The position numbers were made by a program, and so were the translations under genes. A stretch of DNA of 37,059 nt from Leptolyngbya sp. PLA1 (GTDB lineage Bacteria > Planctomycetota > Phycisphaerae > Phycisphaerales > UBA1924), in the NCBI GenBank assembly GCA_021405315.1, contig QWIH01000032.1, forward strand, positions 1 to 37,059, written 5' to 3'. The notes under the pieces were generated by a model. It saw only the letters and a list, made by a program, of their open reading frames with translations, was not told the DNA's origin and ran no database searches. Below, in pieces: positions 1 through 7,424 of this stretch; the stretch's first letter is position 1, and every line of letters begins with the position of its first letter.

Positions 1-1674
1 CCGTCGGGGGGCGCCGTTCCGCAGGGCGGCAACGGGAGAACCAACGGCACGGCGCACCATCTCGCTGCCGGACCGGCGGCGGTCATCGACATCGGGAGCA
101 ACAGCATCCGCCTCCTGGTTGTGGACCGAGCGGGCGGTGAGGGCTGGCGAGTGCTGGGCGAGGAGCGTGCCATGACGCGGCTGGCGCAGGGGCTGGCCGC
201 GACCAACCAGATCAGCGCCGAGGCGATGGCCCGGTCGGTCGAAGCCGTGGGTCGCTTCAAGGCGGCGGCGGAGAAGCTGGGCGCGGCGACGATCGGCGCG
301 TTCGCGACGGCGGCGGTCCGCGACGCGGACAATGGGCGGGACTTTCTCTCGCTGGTGCATGACCGCACGGGCATCTCGCCGGAGATCGTCTCGGCCCGCG
401 ACGAGGGCTCGCTCACGTTCCGCAGCGTGGCGCGCGTCATGGACCTCTCGCACGGGGACGCCGTGGTGGTGGACCTCGGGGGTGGCAGCCTGGAGGTGGT
501 GCGCAGCCGCGACGGCGTCATCATCGGAAACACCTCGATGAAGCTCGGTGCCGTGCGATTGACGGAGATGTTCGGCGGAACGGATGGGTGCGCCGGCCCT
601 CGCTACGCCGACCTCAAGGCGCACATCCGGCGAGTCCTGGACAAGAGGCTCGGGCGGGTGGACGCTCCCCCGGGCGTGGTCGTGGGTTGTGGCGGGGCGT
701 TCACGACGCTGCTCACGCTCGCGGCGGCGGCGCGTGGGGTGCTGATCGATCGCAACAGCCCGGCGCTCACGTCGCTCGGGCCCGTGACCAAGGCCCAGGT
801 GCGCGACATCCTGCGGAGCCTGCGCGAGATGCCGCTGGAAGCGCGCCTGCGCGTGCCGGGGCTCCCCTCGGACCGCGCGGACATCATCATCGCGGGCCTG
901 GCGGTCATCCAACAGGTCATGAACTGCCTGGGTGTGACCGAGATCCGCGTGCACCCCGGCGGGGTGCGTGAGGGGCTTCTCCTGCGCATGGTGGAGCGGT
1001 CGACCGCCCACCAGCAGGCCCGCTCGCCGCAGGTCATGTCCGAGGCGGCGCGAGCGCTTCTGACGCGCTGCGGGTGCGACGTCGCCCACGCGGAACACGT
1101 CGCGACATTGTCCCTCTCGCTCTACGACCAGTTCAGGAAGGAGAGCACGCTCATCCCGGGCCTGGCCTCCCGAAGAGGCGAACGGGCGCTCCTCGAGGCG
1201 GGCTCGCTGCTCCACGACATCGGCACGTTCGTGGAGTATCGAGCCCACCACAAGCACGGCATGGCCATCATCCGGCACGCGGACCTCCCCGGGGTCTCGG
1301 ACGCCGACCGCGAGGTCCTCGCGCTCCTCGCCCGGTTCCATCGGAAGAAGGCCCCGAAGGCGTCTCACCCGGCGATGTCGGCGCTCCCGGCATCCGAGCG
1401 GGAGGTCGTGCTGAGGCTGAGTGCGATCCTCCGCATCGCCGACGGTCTGGATCGGCGGCATGCGCAGACGACCGGCGGGGTGCACGTACGCTTCGGCGCG
1501 GGCGAGGTACAGGTGGAGGCGGAGGTGCCCGCGGGCGCGGACGAGGACTTGCGGGGGGCCGCCGCCAAGCGCGACCTGCTGGAGAAGCTGAGCGGGCAGC
1601 ACGTGCGCATCGTGGGCGTGGCCGGGCCGGTGCCCGGCGCGGGCCCGCCGGGCACCGGGGTCCGACCTGCTTGA
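1..1674 (+). CDS. Ppx/GppA exopolyphosphatase family protein with C-terminal HD domain (5' partial)
   Basis: The reading frame is open from the first base, so the start lies upstream. Residues 28-38 of the visible part read AVIDIGSNSIR, the phosphate-binding first motif of the Ppx/GppA (ASKHA) fold. VDLGGGSLEVV near residue 157 is the second motif. A C-terminal HD-type region follows near residue 402 (LLHDIGTFVEYRAHHKHG), as in the longer exopolyphosphatase/guanosine pentaphosphate phosphatase proteins. Members hydrolyse inorganic polyphosphate or pppGpp in the cytosol; sequence alone does not say which here. An apparent start at GTG 121 would remove the first phosphate-binding motif, so it is not the real start. 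The last codons form a strong hairpin (1629-1656), and the stop codon overlaps the promoter of the next gene. Confidence 0.93.
   Translation, partial: PSGGAVPQGGNGRTNGTAHHLAAGPAAVIDIGSNSIRLLVVDRAGGEGWRVLGEERAMTRLAQGLAATNQISAEAMARSVEAVGRFKAAAEKLGAATIGAFATAAVRDADNGRDFLSLVHDRTGISPEIVSARDEGSLTFRSVARVMDLSHGDAVVVDLGGGSLEVVRSRDGVIIGNTSMKLGAVRLTEMFGGTDGCAGPRYADLKAHIRRVLDKRLGRVDAPPGVVVGCGGAFTTLLTLAAAARGVLIDRNSPALTSLGPVTKAQVRDILRSLREMPLEARLRVPGLPSDRADIIIAGLAVIQQVMNCLGVTEIRVHPGGVREGLLLRMVERSTAHQQARSPQVMSEAARALLTRCGCDVAHAEHVATLSLSLYDQFRKESTLIPGLASRRGERALLEAGSLLHDIGTFVEYRAHHKHGMAIIRHADLPGVSDADREVLALLARFHRKKAPKASHPAMSALPASEREVVLRLSAILRIADGLDRRHAQTTGGVHVRFGAGEVQVEAEVPAGADEDLRGAAAKRDLLEKLSGQHVRIVGVAGPVPGAGPPGTGVRPA
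1629..1656. repeat. Perfect GC-rich inverted repeat at the 3' end of the ppx-like gene
   Basis: The arms GGTGCCCGGC (1629-1638) and GCCGGGCACC (1647-1656) are exact reverse complements around an 8-base loop. The hairpin lies inside the last codons of the phosphatase gene, 15 bases before its stop, and just upstream of the argR promoter. No T-tract follows, so it is not a classical terminator. It could still slow or end transcription, or protect the mRNA 3' end. Confidence 0.6.
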
Positions 1675-1702
1675 CATGACTATTCATGGTGTGAATAGTC
1701 AT
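1671..1702 (+). promoter_or_regulatory. argR promoter overlapping a perfect palindromic operator
   Basis: TTGACA (1671-1676) is a consensus -35. After 17 bases comes AATAGT (1694-1699), a 4/6 match to the -10. The region is almost filled by an exact 11-base inverted repeat, ATGACTATTCA (1676-1686) and TGAATAGTCAT (1692-1702), with a 5-base spacer. The TGAAT/ATTCA cores resemble the half-sites of ARG boxes bound by ArgR family repressors, although their order differs from the Escherichia coli box. Autoregulation of argR and the genes after it is inferred. The -10 lies so close to ATG 1705 that the transcript may be leaderless. Confidence 0.65.
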
Positions 1703-1704
1703 GC

Positions 1705-2208
1705 ATGGAGTCGAGGCAACGCCGCCACTCGCTCATCAGGAAGCTGGTCGCCTCCGGGCCGGTGCGCAGCCAGGCGGCGCTCTCCTCCATGCTCCGGCGT
1801 CAGGGCGTGACGTGCACCCAGGCAACGCTCTCGCGCGACCTCCGGGAGCTGGGCATGGTCAAGGGCGCGAACGGCTATGCGGAGCCCGGCGTGGCACCCG
1901 CAAAGCCCGGAACCCTGGCCCGGGTGGTGCAGGCCCTGCTTCTGAAGGCCGACGCGGCGGGCACGCTCGTGGTGATTCGGACCCCGCCCGGCGCGGCCCC
2001 ATCCCTCGCCCTGGAGCTTGACAGAACCCCGCCCGAGGGCGTTGTCGGCACCATCGCGGGCGATGATACCGTCTTCGCCGCGACGGGCAGCACGGCGAGG
2101 GCGGGCCGGGTCGCCCGGCTGCTCGGAGACATGGCCCGAGCGGCACGGCCGAACGACACACGCGACCCTTCCGGGGTCTGGAGGCAGCGTTGGCGATTCG
2201 AACGGTGA
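1705..2208 (+). CDS. argR: Arginine repressor ArgR
   Basis: This 167-residue protein has the two-domain ArgR plan. An N-terminal winged helix carries the recognition segment TQATLSRDLRELG around residues 38-50. A C-terminal oligomerisation and arginine-binding domain contains GTIAGDDTVF near residue 115, the GTIAGDDT signature of the family. ArgR binds DNA as an arginine-bound hexamer and controls arginine biosynthesis. It lies at the head of the arg cluster, and its last 19 bases overlap the start of argC. No ribosome binding site is visible before ATG 1705, consistent with leaderless translation. Another ATG at 1701 is in a different frame and gives no ArgR sequence. The family assignment is firm; the regulon is inferred. 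Confidence 0.95.
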   Translation: MESRQRRHSLIRKLVASGPVRSQAALSSMLRRQGVTCTQATLSRDLRELGMVKGANGYAEPGVAPAKPGTLARVVQALLLKADAAGTLVVIRTPPGAAPSLALELDRTPPEGVVGTIAGDDTVFAATGSTARAGRVARLLGDMARAARPNDTRDPSGVWRQRWRFER

Positions 2209-3242
2209 TCATCGGGGCGAGCGGCTACAGCGGCGCCGAGCTCGTGTCCATACTCCTCGCTCATCCGGATGCGCGCGTCGAGGGTCTCTTCGGCTCCGCG
2301 AAGCGTGAGGGCGACGAGCCCTACTCGGCCTCCTTCGGACGGTTTCGGGGGAGGCTCGACCTCCCCGTGAGGCCGGCGAGCACCGAGGCCGTGCTCGCCT
2401 GCAAGCCCGACGCGGTCTTTCTCGCCACGCCCCACGAGGCGAGCCTCGAGTTCGCGCGGTCGCTCGACGGCAGGGTCGCATGCGTGCTGGACCTCTCCGC
2501 CGCGTTCAGGCTCAAGGATGCCACCCGCTACCCCGCGTTCTATGGCTTTGAGCACACGCACCCGGCGCTGCTCTCCCGCGCCGCGTACGGCCTGCCCGAG
2601 ATCAATCGGGCGGCGATCCGCGGCGCCTCCCTCGTCGCGGTGCCCGGGTGCTATCCCACCTCCGCCATTCTCCCCCTGCTCCCGCTGGCACGGGCCGGGG
2701 CCATCGCCACCAGGCCGGACGGCCGACCCGCCAGGCCCGTCATCGACTCCACCAGCGGGGTGAGCGGCGCGGGACGCGGGCTCGCGCTGCGCAGCCTGTT
2801 CTGCGAGGTGCATCAGCAGGCCTACGGCGTGCTCAAGCACCGCCACCAGCCCGAGATCGACGCGTATGCCGGCGTGCCGACGGTCTTCACGCCTCACCTC
2901 GGGCCCTTCGAGCGGGGGATCCTGTCCACCATCCATGTGGAGCTGGCCCCGAACTGGGACGAGGCCCGCGTGCGTGCGTGCCTCACGGACGCGTACCGCG
3001 AGGAGCCTTTCGTCCGGATCTGCCCCGCGGGCGTGTGGCCCAGCGTGGCGGACGTGAGGCAGACGAACTTCTGCGACATCTCGCTCGCTGTGGACCCAGC
3101 CTGGGGCCACCTGATCATCACGAGCGCGATCGACAACCTGGTGAAGGGCGCCGCCGGCCAGGCGGTGCAGTGCATGAACGCCCGGTTCGGCCTCCCGGAG
3201 ACTCGGGGCTTGCTCTCCACCCACGGGGGAACGGGCGCATGA
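2190..3242 (+). CDS. argC: N-acetyl-gamma-glutamyl-phosphate reductase
   Basis: ArgC catalyses the NADPH-dependent reduction of N-acetylglutamyl phosphate to the semialdehyde, the third step of arginine synthesis. The protein has 350 residues, close to the family length. It begins with the nucleotide-binding stretch GASGYSGAELV and has the catalytic cysteine at about residue 154 in VPGCYPTSA, followed by HRHQPEID. The chosen start is TTG 2190, preceded by GAGG at 2181; it overlaps argR by 19 bases. The stop overlaps the argB start as ATGA (3239-3242), so argC and argB are probably translationally coupled. Confidence 0.96.
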   Translation: MAIRTVIIGASGYSGAELVSILLAHPDARVEGLFGSAKREGDEPYSASFGRFRGRLDLPVRPASTEAVLACKPDAVFLATPHEASLEFARSLDGRVACVLDLSAAFRLKDATRYPAFYGFEHTHPALLSRAAYGLPEINRAAIRGASLVAVPGCYPTSAILPLLPLARAGAIATRPDGRPARPVIDSTSGVSGAGRGLALRSLFCEVHQQAYGVLKHRHQPEIDAYAGVPTVFTPHLGPFERGILSTIHVELAPNWDEARVRACLTDAYREEPFVRICPAGVWPSVADVRQTNFCDISLAVDPAWGHLIITSAIDNLVKGAAGQAVQCMNARFGLPETRGLLSTHGGTGA

Positions 3243-4027
3243 GCGGGATCAGCGTCATCAAGATCGGCGGGAGCACGCTGGAGGACATCGACGCCCTCGC
3301 CCCGCTCTGGGCGTGCATCGCGGCCCGTGCGGCGGCGGGCGAGCGCCTGGTGCTCGTTCACGGGGGGGGCAAGGCGGTCGATGCGCTGCTCGCCAGGCTC
3401 GGAATGCCCACGACACGGATCGAGGGTCTTCGCGTCACACCACCGGACCAGATGGAGATCATCGCGGGAGTGCTCGCCGGCAGTGTGAACAAGCGGCTGG
3501 TCGGGGCGATCAACGCGCAGGGCGGGCGGGCCGTGGGCCTCTGCCTCGGCGACGGCGCGATGCTGCGCTGCGACGCCATGACGCGAACACCCTCCGGGAC
3601 GTCGGCGGACCTGGGCCGCGTCGGGATCGTTCGTGGGGGTGACGCGGCGATCATCCGAACGCTCGTCGCTGACGGGTTCACACCCGTGGTCAGTTCCATC
3701 GGCCTCGACGCCCGGGGCGGGCTCCTGAACATCAACGCGGACGACGGCGCCTCGGCCCTCGCGGCGTCGCTCGGGGCCGATCGGCTGGTCCTGCTCACGG
3801 ACGTTCCGGGCGTGAGGGATGGCGCCGGGCGAACCTGCCCCTCGCTCACTCCCCGGGCGATTCAGGGCATGATCGAGCGTGGCGAGATTTCCGGGGGCAT
3901 GATCCCGAAGGTGCGGGCGGCCCTGGACGCCGCGGGGCAGAGCGGGCGACCGGTGCTGATCACCTCGACCACCGCGTTTGCCGGGGGGAGCGAGGAACGC
4001 GGCACGGTGATCCTGCCAAAGGACTGA
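3239..4027 (+). CDS. argB: Acetylglutamate kinase
   Basis: ArgB phosphorylates N-acetylglutamate with ATP, the step before ArgC. The 262-residue protein shows the amino acid kinase fold motifs: KIGGS at residues 8-12, HGGGKAVD near 40, and the nucleotide-binding region NINADDGASALAA with LLTDVPGV after it. The frame stays open far upstream, but ATG 3239 overlaps the argC stop and gives the correct N-terminus, so the longer reading is rejected. In some bacteria this enzyme is feedback-inhibited by arginine through an extra N-terminal helix. The N-terminus here is short, with the kinase motif starting at residue 8, which argues against that mode. Confidence 0.96.
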   Translation: MSGISVIKIGGSTLEDIDALAPLWACIAARAAAGERLVLVHGGGKAVDALLARLGMPTTRIEGLRVTPPDQMEIIAGVLAGSVNKRLVGAINAQGGRAVGLCLGDGAMLRCDAMTRTPSGTSADLGRVGIVRGGDAAIIRTLVADGFTPVVSSIGLDARGGLLNINADDGASALAASLGADRLVLLTDVPGVRDGAGRTCPSLTPRAIQGMIERGEISGGMIPKVRAALDAAGQSGRPVLITSTTAFAGGSEERGTVILPKD

Positions 4028-4068
4028 ACCGGACTCGCCGCAGATGCGAAGACGGTGTGGAGGCTCGG

Positions 4069-5271
4069 ATGTTCTGGACAGTGATGTGGACGATCGCGGG
4101 GTGTGCCGCCTTGTGGTGGCTGTGGGCCCACCTGTGGGTGGGGACGTTGCCCCGCGCGCGATGGTGGCGCGCGACGCTCGCGGTGTTCAGCCTCACCCAG
4201 ATCGCTGCGCTCGCCTGGGTGCTCGCGCCCGCCCGCGTGCCATTCGAGATGCCCACCGCGGTGCGCGCCTGGGTCTATATCTGGAACATGCTCGCCCTGC
4301 CCACAGGCGTAATGCTGGGACTGGCGTGCGCCGCGGGGTGGTGCGGGTGGGCGCTGATTCGCCGGGTCAGGCGGAAGCACCGGGCGTCGCACGCCGTCGC
4401 GTCCGCCGGCACCGGCCCGGTGCTGACCAGGCGGCAGGTGCTGGCGGCGTCGGCGGTCGCGGCGCCGCCCGTGCTTGGGGGTGTGGGGCTGGCCAAGGGA
4501 CTGTGGGAGCTTGACTCCTTCCGCGTGCGTGAAATCACCGTGCCCCTCGCGGATCTCCCGCGGGACCTGGACGGCGCGACCTTCGCTCACGTGACGGACG
4601 TGCACGCGGGGAAGTACACGCGCGGCGCCGTGCTGCGGGAGATCGCTCGGCGCGTCAATGAACTCCGCTGCGACGCGGTGCTCATGACGGGCGACCTCAT
4701 CGACCGCGAACTCTCCGACCTCCCCGAGGCCCTGGCCATGGTTGCCAGGTTCGACAGGCCTGTGTACCTCTGCGAGGGGAATCACGACCTCTTCGAGAGC
4801 CGCGAGGGCTTCGCGGCGGGGGTCCGCACCGCGGGCTTTCCGCTGCTGCGGAACGAGGCCGCAACGCTGAGGCTGCGGGGGGTGCCCGTGCAGGTGCTGG
4901 GCATCCGCTGGGGCGGGCTGGGGCGGGGGCGTGACGCTTCGGTCGAGGAGCACCTGGGTGCGATCGAGCACCTCCGCGACCCGGATGCCTTTCAGGTGCT
5001 CCTCGCACACCACCCGCACGCGTTCGACGGCGCGGCCCGGATGGGCATCCCGCTCACGCTGGGCGGGCACACGCACGGCGGGCAACTCATGCTGAGCGAG
5101 GACGCCGGCGCCGGGCCCCTGCTCTACCGCTACTGGAGCGGGCTCTACCAGGCCCGCGGACCCGACGGCCGCTCCAGTGCCTGCGTCGTCAGCAACGGGG
5201 TGGGCAACTGGTTCCCCCTCCGCCTGAACGCCCCCGCGGAAATCGTCCGCGTCACGCTCAGGCGGGCCTGA
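4069..5271 (+). CDS. Membrane-anchored calcineurin-like metallophosphoesterase
   Basis: The N-terminus has three hydrophobic, Trp-rich segments (about residues 1-24, 31-55 and 65-100). A twin-arginine-like RRQVLAASAV and another hydrophobic stretch follow, then the phosphoesterase domain. Metal-ligand motifs appear in the usual order: TDVHAG near residue 176, GDLID near 208, GNHD near 237, HHPH near 310 and GGHTHGGQ near 332. This arrangement resembles YkuE-type phosphodiesterases; the substrate cannot be told. ATG 4069 is chosen because GGAGG sits five bases before it; GTG 4057, four codons earlier, is the alternative. The gene lies between argB and argF in the same direction but has no known role in arginine synthesis. 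Confidence 0.88.
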   Translation: MFWTVMWTIAGCAALWWLWAHLWVGTLPRARWWRATLAVFSLTQIAALAWVLAPARVPFEMPTAVRAWVYIWNMLALPTGVMLGLACAAGWCGWALIRRVRRKHRASHAVASAGTGPVLTRRQVLAASAVAAPPVLGGVGLAKGLWELDSFRVREITVPLADLPRDLDGATFAHVTDVHAGKYTRGAVLREIARRVNELRCDAVLMTGDLIDRELSDLPEALAMVARFDRPVYLCEGNHDLFESREGFAAGVRTAGFPLLRNEAATLRLRGVPVQVLGIRWGGLGRGRDASVEEHLGAIEHLRDPDAFQVLLAHHPHAFDGAARMGIPLTLGGHTHGGQLMLSEDAGAGPLLYRYWSGLYQARGPDGRSSACVVSNGVGNWFPLRLNAPAEIVRVTLRRA

Positions 5272-5292
5272 CCCCCCACCGCCCGAGCGCGA

Positions 5293-5298
5293 TATCCT
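5293..5298 (+). promoter_or_regulatory. Candidate -10 element (TATCCT) upstream of argF
   Basis: TATCCT in the 74-base gap before argF matches elements seen before pyrD and the small membrane protein operon. The sequence 17-19 bases upstream (around CTGACC, 5268-5273) is only a weak -35. If used, argF and the genes after it have their own transcript with a leader of about 40 bases. Confidence 0.4.
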
Positions 5299-5345
5299 CC
5301 CCGCTCACTCCGGCACAGCGCCCGGCGCACGAAGGAACCTCAGCG

Positions 5346-6314
5346 ATGGCGAGCAACTCAACGGGTGGGAACACTGGCGGGCCGCTGGCGGGCGGTGACC
5401 TGCTCACCCTCGCCTCGCTCAGCGGCGACACCATCGACCGCCTGCTGGAGACGGCGCTGGCGATGAAGCGGGACTACGGCCCCTACGCCCGCGTGCTCGC
5501 CGGGCACTCGGCCATCCTGCTGTTCGAGAAGCCCAGCCTCCGCACGCGCATCTCCTTCGAGGTGGGCATCGCCAAGCTCGGGGGCCACGCGATCTACATG
5601 GATCACTCGGCGCAGCGCCTGGGCGAGCGAGAGAGCGTCACGGATTACGGACGGAATCTGGAGCGGTGGGTCGGGCTCATCGTCGCGAGGGTGTTCCGGC
5701 ACTCGGTGGTGGCGGAGCTCGCCGCGGCGTCGCGGGTCCCCGTCATCAACGCCCTCTGCGATCTCTACCACCCATGCCAGGCGCTGGCGGACTACCTGAC
5801 GCTCCGCGAGAAGTTCGGAAGCGTGAAGGGCCTTCGCATCGCGTATGTGGGAGACGGGAACAACGTCTGCCACTCGCTGATGCACGGGGCCGCCATCCTG
5901 GGGGCTCACCTCGTGGCCATCACGCCCAAGGGACGGGAGCCTTCCGCCGAGGTCGCGCGGGAATGCGAGTCGCTCGCGCACGCGTCTGGGCGCGGCGGCG
6001 GGTTCACCATCACCAACGACCCGGAGCACGTGCAGGGGGCGGACGCGGTGTACACCGACGTGTGGGTGAGCATGGGCGAGGCCGCCCACTCCGCCACCGA
6101 ACGCAAGAAGTTCCTGAAGTATCAGGTCAACGAGGCGCTCATGGCCAAGGCCGGCCCGCGGGCGGTCTTCATGCACTGCCTGCCCGCCAAGCGCGGACAG
6201 GAAGTGGTAGACGGCGTGATCGACTCCGCCGCCAGCGTGGTGTACGACCAGGCAGAGAACCGCATGCACGCACAGAATGCGCTGCTCGCGATGATGTTCC
6301 CGGGGGGACGCTAG
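5346..6314 (+). CDS. argF: Ornithine carbamoyltransferase
   Basis: ArgF transfers the carbamoyl group from carbamoyl phosphate to ornithine, giving citrulline. The 322 residues carry KPSLRTR near residue 60 (carbamoyl phosphate site), HPCQALADY near 142, DVWVSMGEA near 239 (the SMG ornithine loop) and MHCLPAKRG near 277 with the catalytic cysteine. The SMG loop and SLRTR favour ornithine rather than acetylornithine as substrate. GAAGGA at 5331 serves as the ribosome binding site. The stop TAG ends at 6314, and the next gene, which is foreign-looking, starts at 6315 with no gap. Confidence 0.96.
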   Translation: MASNSTGGNTGGPLAGGDLLTLASLSGDTIDRLLETALAMKRDYGPYARVLAGHSAILLFEKPSLRTRISFEVGIAKLGGHAIYMDHSAQRLGERESVTDYGRNLERWVGLIVARVFRHSVVAELAAASRVPVINALCDLYHPCQALADYLTLREKFGSVKGLRIAYVGDGNNVCHSLMHGAAILGAHLVAITPKGREPSAEVARECESLAHASGRGGGFTITNDPEHVQGADAVYTDVWVSMGEAAHSATERKKFLKYQVNEALMAKAGPRAVFMHCLPAKRGQEVVDGVIDSAASVVYDQAENRMHAQNALLAMMFPGGR

Positions 6315-7409
6315 GTGCGTGTGTTTCTGCTCGGCGCCGGGTTCTCCAAGCCATGCGGGCTTCCGCTGAGTCATGAACTCCTCAGCCTAGCAATTGAAGC
6401 GGTTGGTTCCGAGGGACGGCAGCAGCGGCTCCGTCAGATTCGGGAAGAGTGCGCACAATGTTCCGGCCTGAATGTCGGTGACGTGGGAATCGAGTTGTTT
6501 CTGGATCACTGCGACCGGTTGGCTGAACTGTGGCGAATGGCCCAGCATTTCGAAACGCTGGGCCGCTATTGCGGCGCTGTTTCCTGGGACACGGCAATCG
6601 AGATTCAAAGTGTGAGCGGCGAAGTCGACAAGAAGGCGAAGGGCATCGTGGCCGATCGCTCCCTCACTGCAGACCTCACCCCCGCCAAGAAGTTGCTCGG
6701 GCAATTGACCCCGACCGACATTGTCCTTACCACGAACTTCGATACCGTCCTCGAACGTGCGGCGGCCAACGCTCACCGGAGCCTAAGTATCGGCCTGCCA
6801 CCAGTAAGAGAGGGCCGCGTGCTGAGGTGTCAGCACGGCCCAGACGCAATCCGACTCCTCAAGCTCCACGGATCCGTGGACTGGTATCTGGCAACCCGTA
6901 GGGCCTGCGTGGGTGAGTTGCCTCAGGGCGTTGATGTGCTCTACATGAAGGTTGATGACAATCGTGAAGGTCATGCCTCAGACACGCGATCGGGCGAACT
7001 TGAGCATGACTTCTGCCTAACGAGATGCGCCACAGCGGACGCAGCAAGGGAATTGGTGGGCGATTTTTTTCCCGACCATCGTGCAGCGATGCCTCGATTC
7101 GGAGGAACCAAACAGCCGCACAATCTGTCCGGGCTTGGTCTACTATGGGCAGCCGCGGCACGTGACCTCCGCGACGCGACCCAACTGATCTGCATCGGAT
7201 TCTCTTTTTCCGATCAAGATCAGCTCATTCGTCTGCTGCTCGCGAACTCACTCAGGGCGAGGACCTCTCCACCCTCGGTCATGCTCGTGGATCCGTCGAG
7301 CTGCGATATCGCAAGACGTATTGGGCACCTGCTCCCCAATCCCAAGCTCGTGAAGTCACCCCATCAGGATGTGAACTGGACTAGTGTTCTCGAAGATTCT
7401 CCCGTTTAG
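6315..7409 (+). CDS. SIR2-like domain protein (probable NAD-dependent defence-type enzyme)
   Basis: The 364-residue protein has the landmarks of the SIR2-like (SIR2_2) family: LLGAGFS at residues 5-11 for dinucleotide binding, LTTNFDTVLE around 138-147 (Asn141), KLHGSVDWY with the putative catalytic His185, and CIGFSFSDQD near 293. It has no extra N- or C-terminal domain and no membrane segment. Family members in bacterial immunity (Thoeris, DSR, SIR2-HerA, SIR2-pAgo) degrade NAD during phage infection; that role here is inferred. Two 60-base lines inside the gene are 58-60% GC, clearly lower than the flanking arg genes, which suggests transfer. It starts with GTG directly after argF and ends 15 bases before argG. 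No HerA, Thoeris TIR or Argonaute partner lies nearby. Confidence 0.8.
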   Translation: MRVFLLGAGFSKPCGLPLSHELLSLAIEAVGSEGRQQRLRQIREECAQCSGLNVGDVGIELFLDHCDRLAELWRMAQHFETLGRYCGAVSWDTAIEIQSVSGEVDKKAKGIVADRSLTADLTPAKKLLGQLTPTDIVLTTNFDTVLERAAANAHRSLSIGLPPVREGRVLRCQHGPDAIRLLKLHGSVDWYLATRRACVGELPQGVDVLYMKVDDNREGHASDTRSGELEHDFCLTRCATADAARELVGDFFPDHRAAMPRFGGTKQPHNLSGLGLLWAAAARDLRDATQLICIGFSFSDQDQLIRLLLANSLRARTSPPSVMLVDPSSCDIARRIGHLLPNPKLVKSPHQDVNWTSVLEDSPV

Positions 7410-7424
7410 GCTGAGCAATCAAAC

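Noticed and set aside
2648..4027. Long upstream extension of argB into argC
   Set aside because: The extension is a frame shadow of argC. ATG 3239 gives the complete acetylglutamate kinase N-terminus and overlaps the argC stop.
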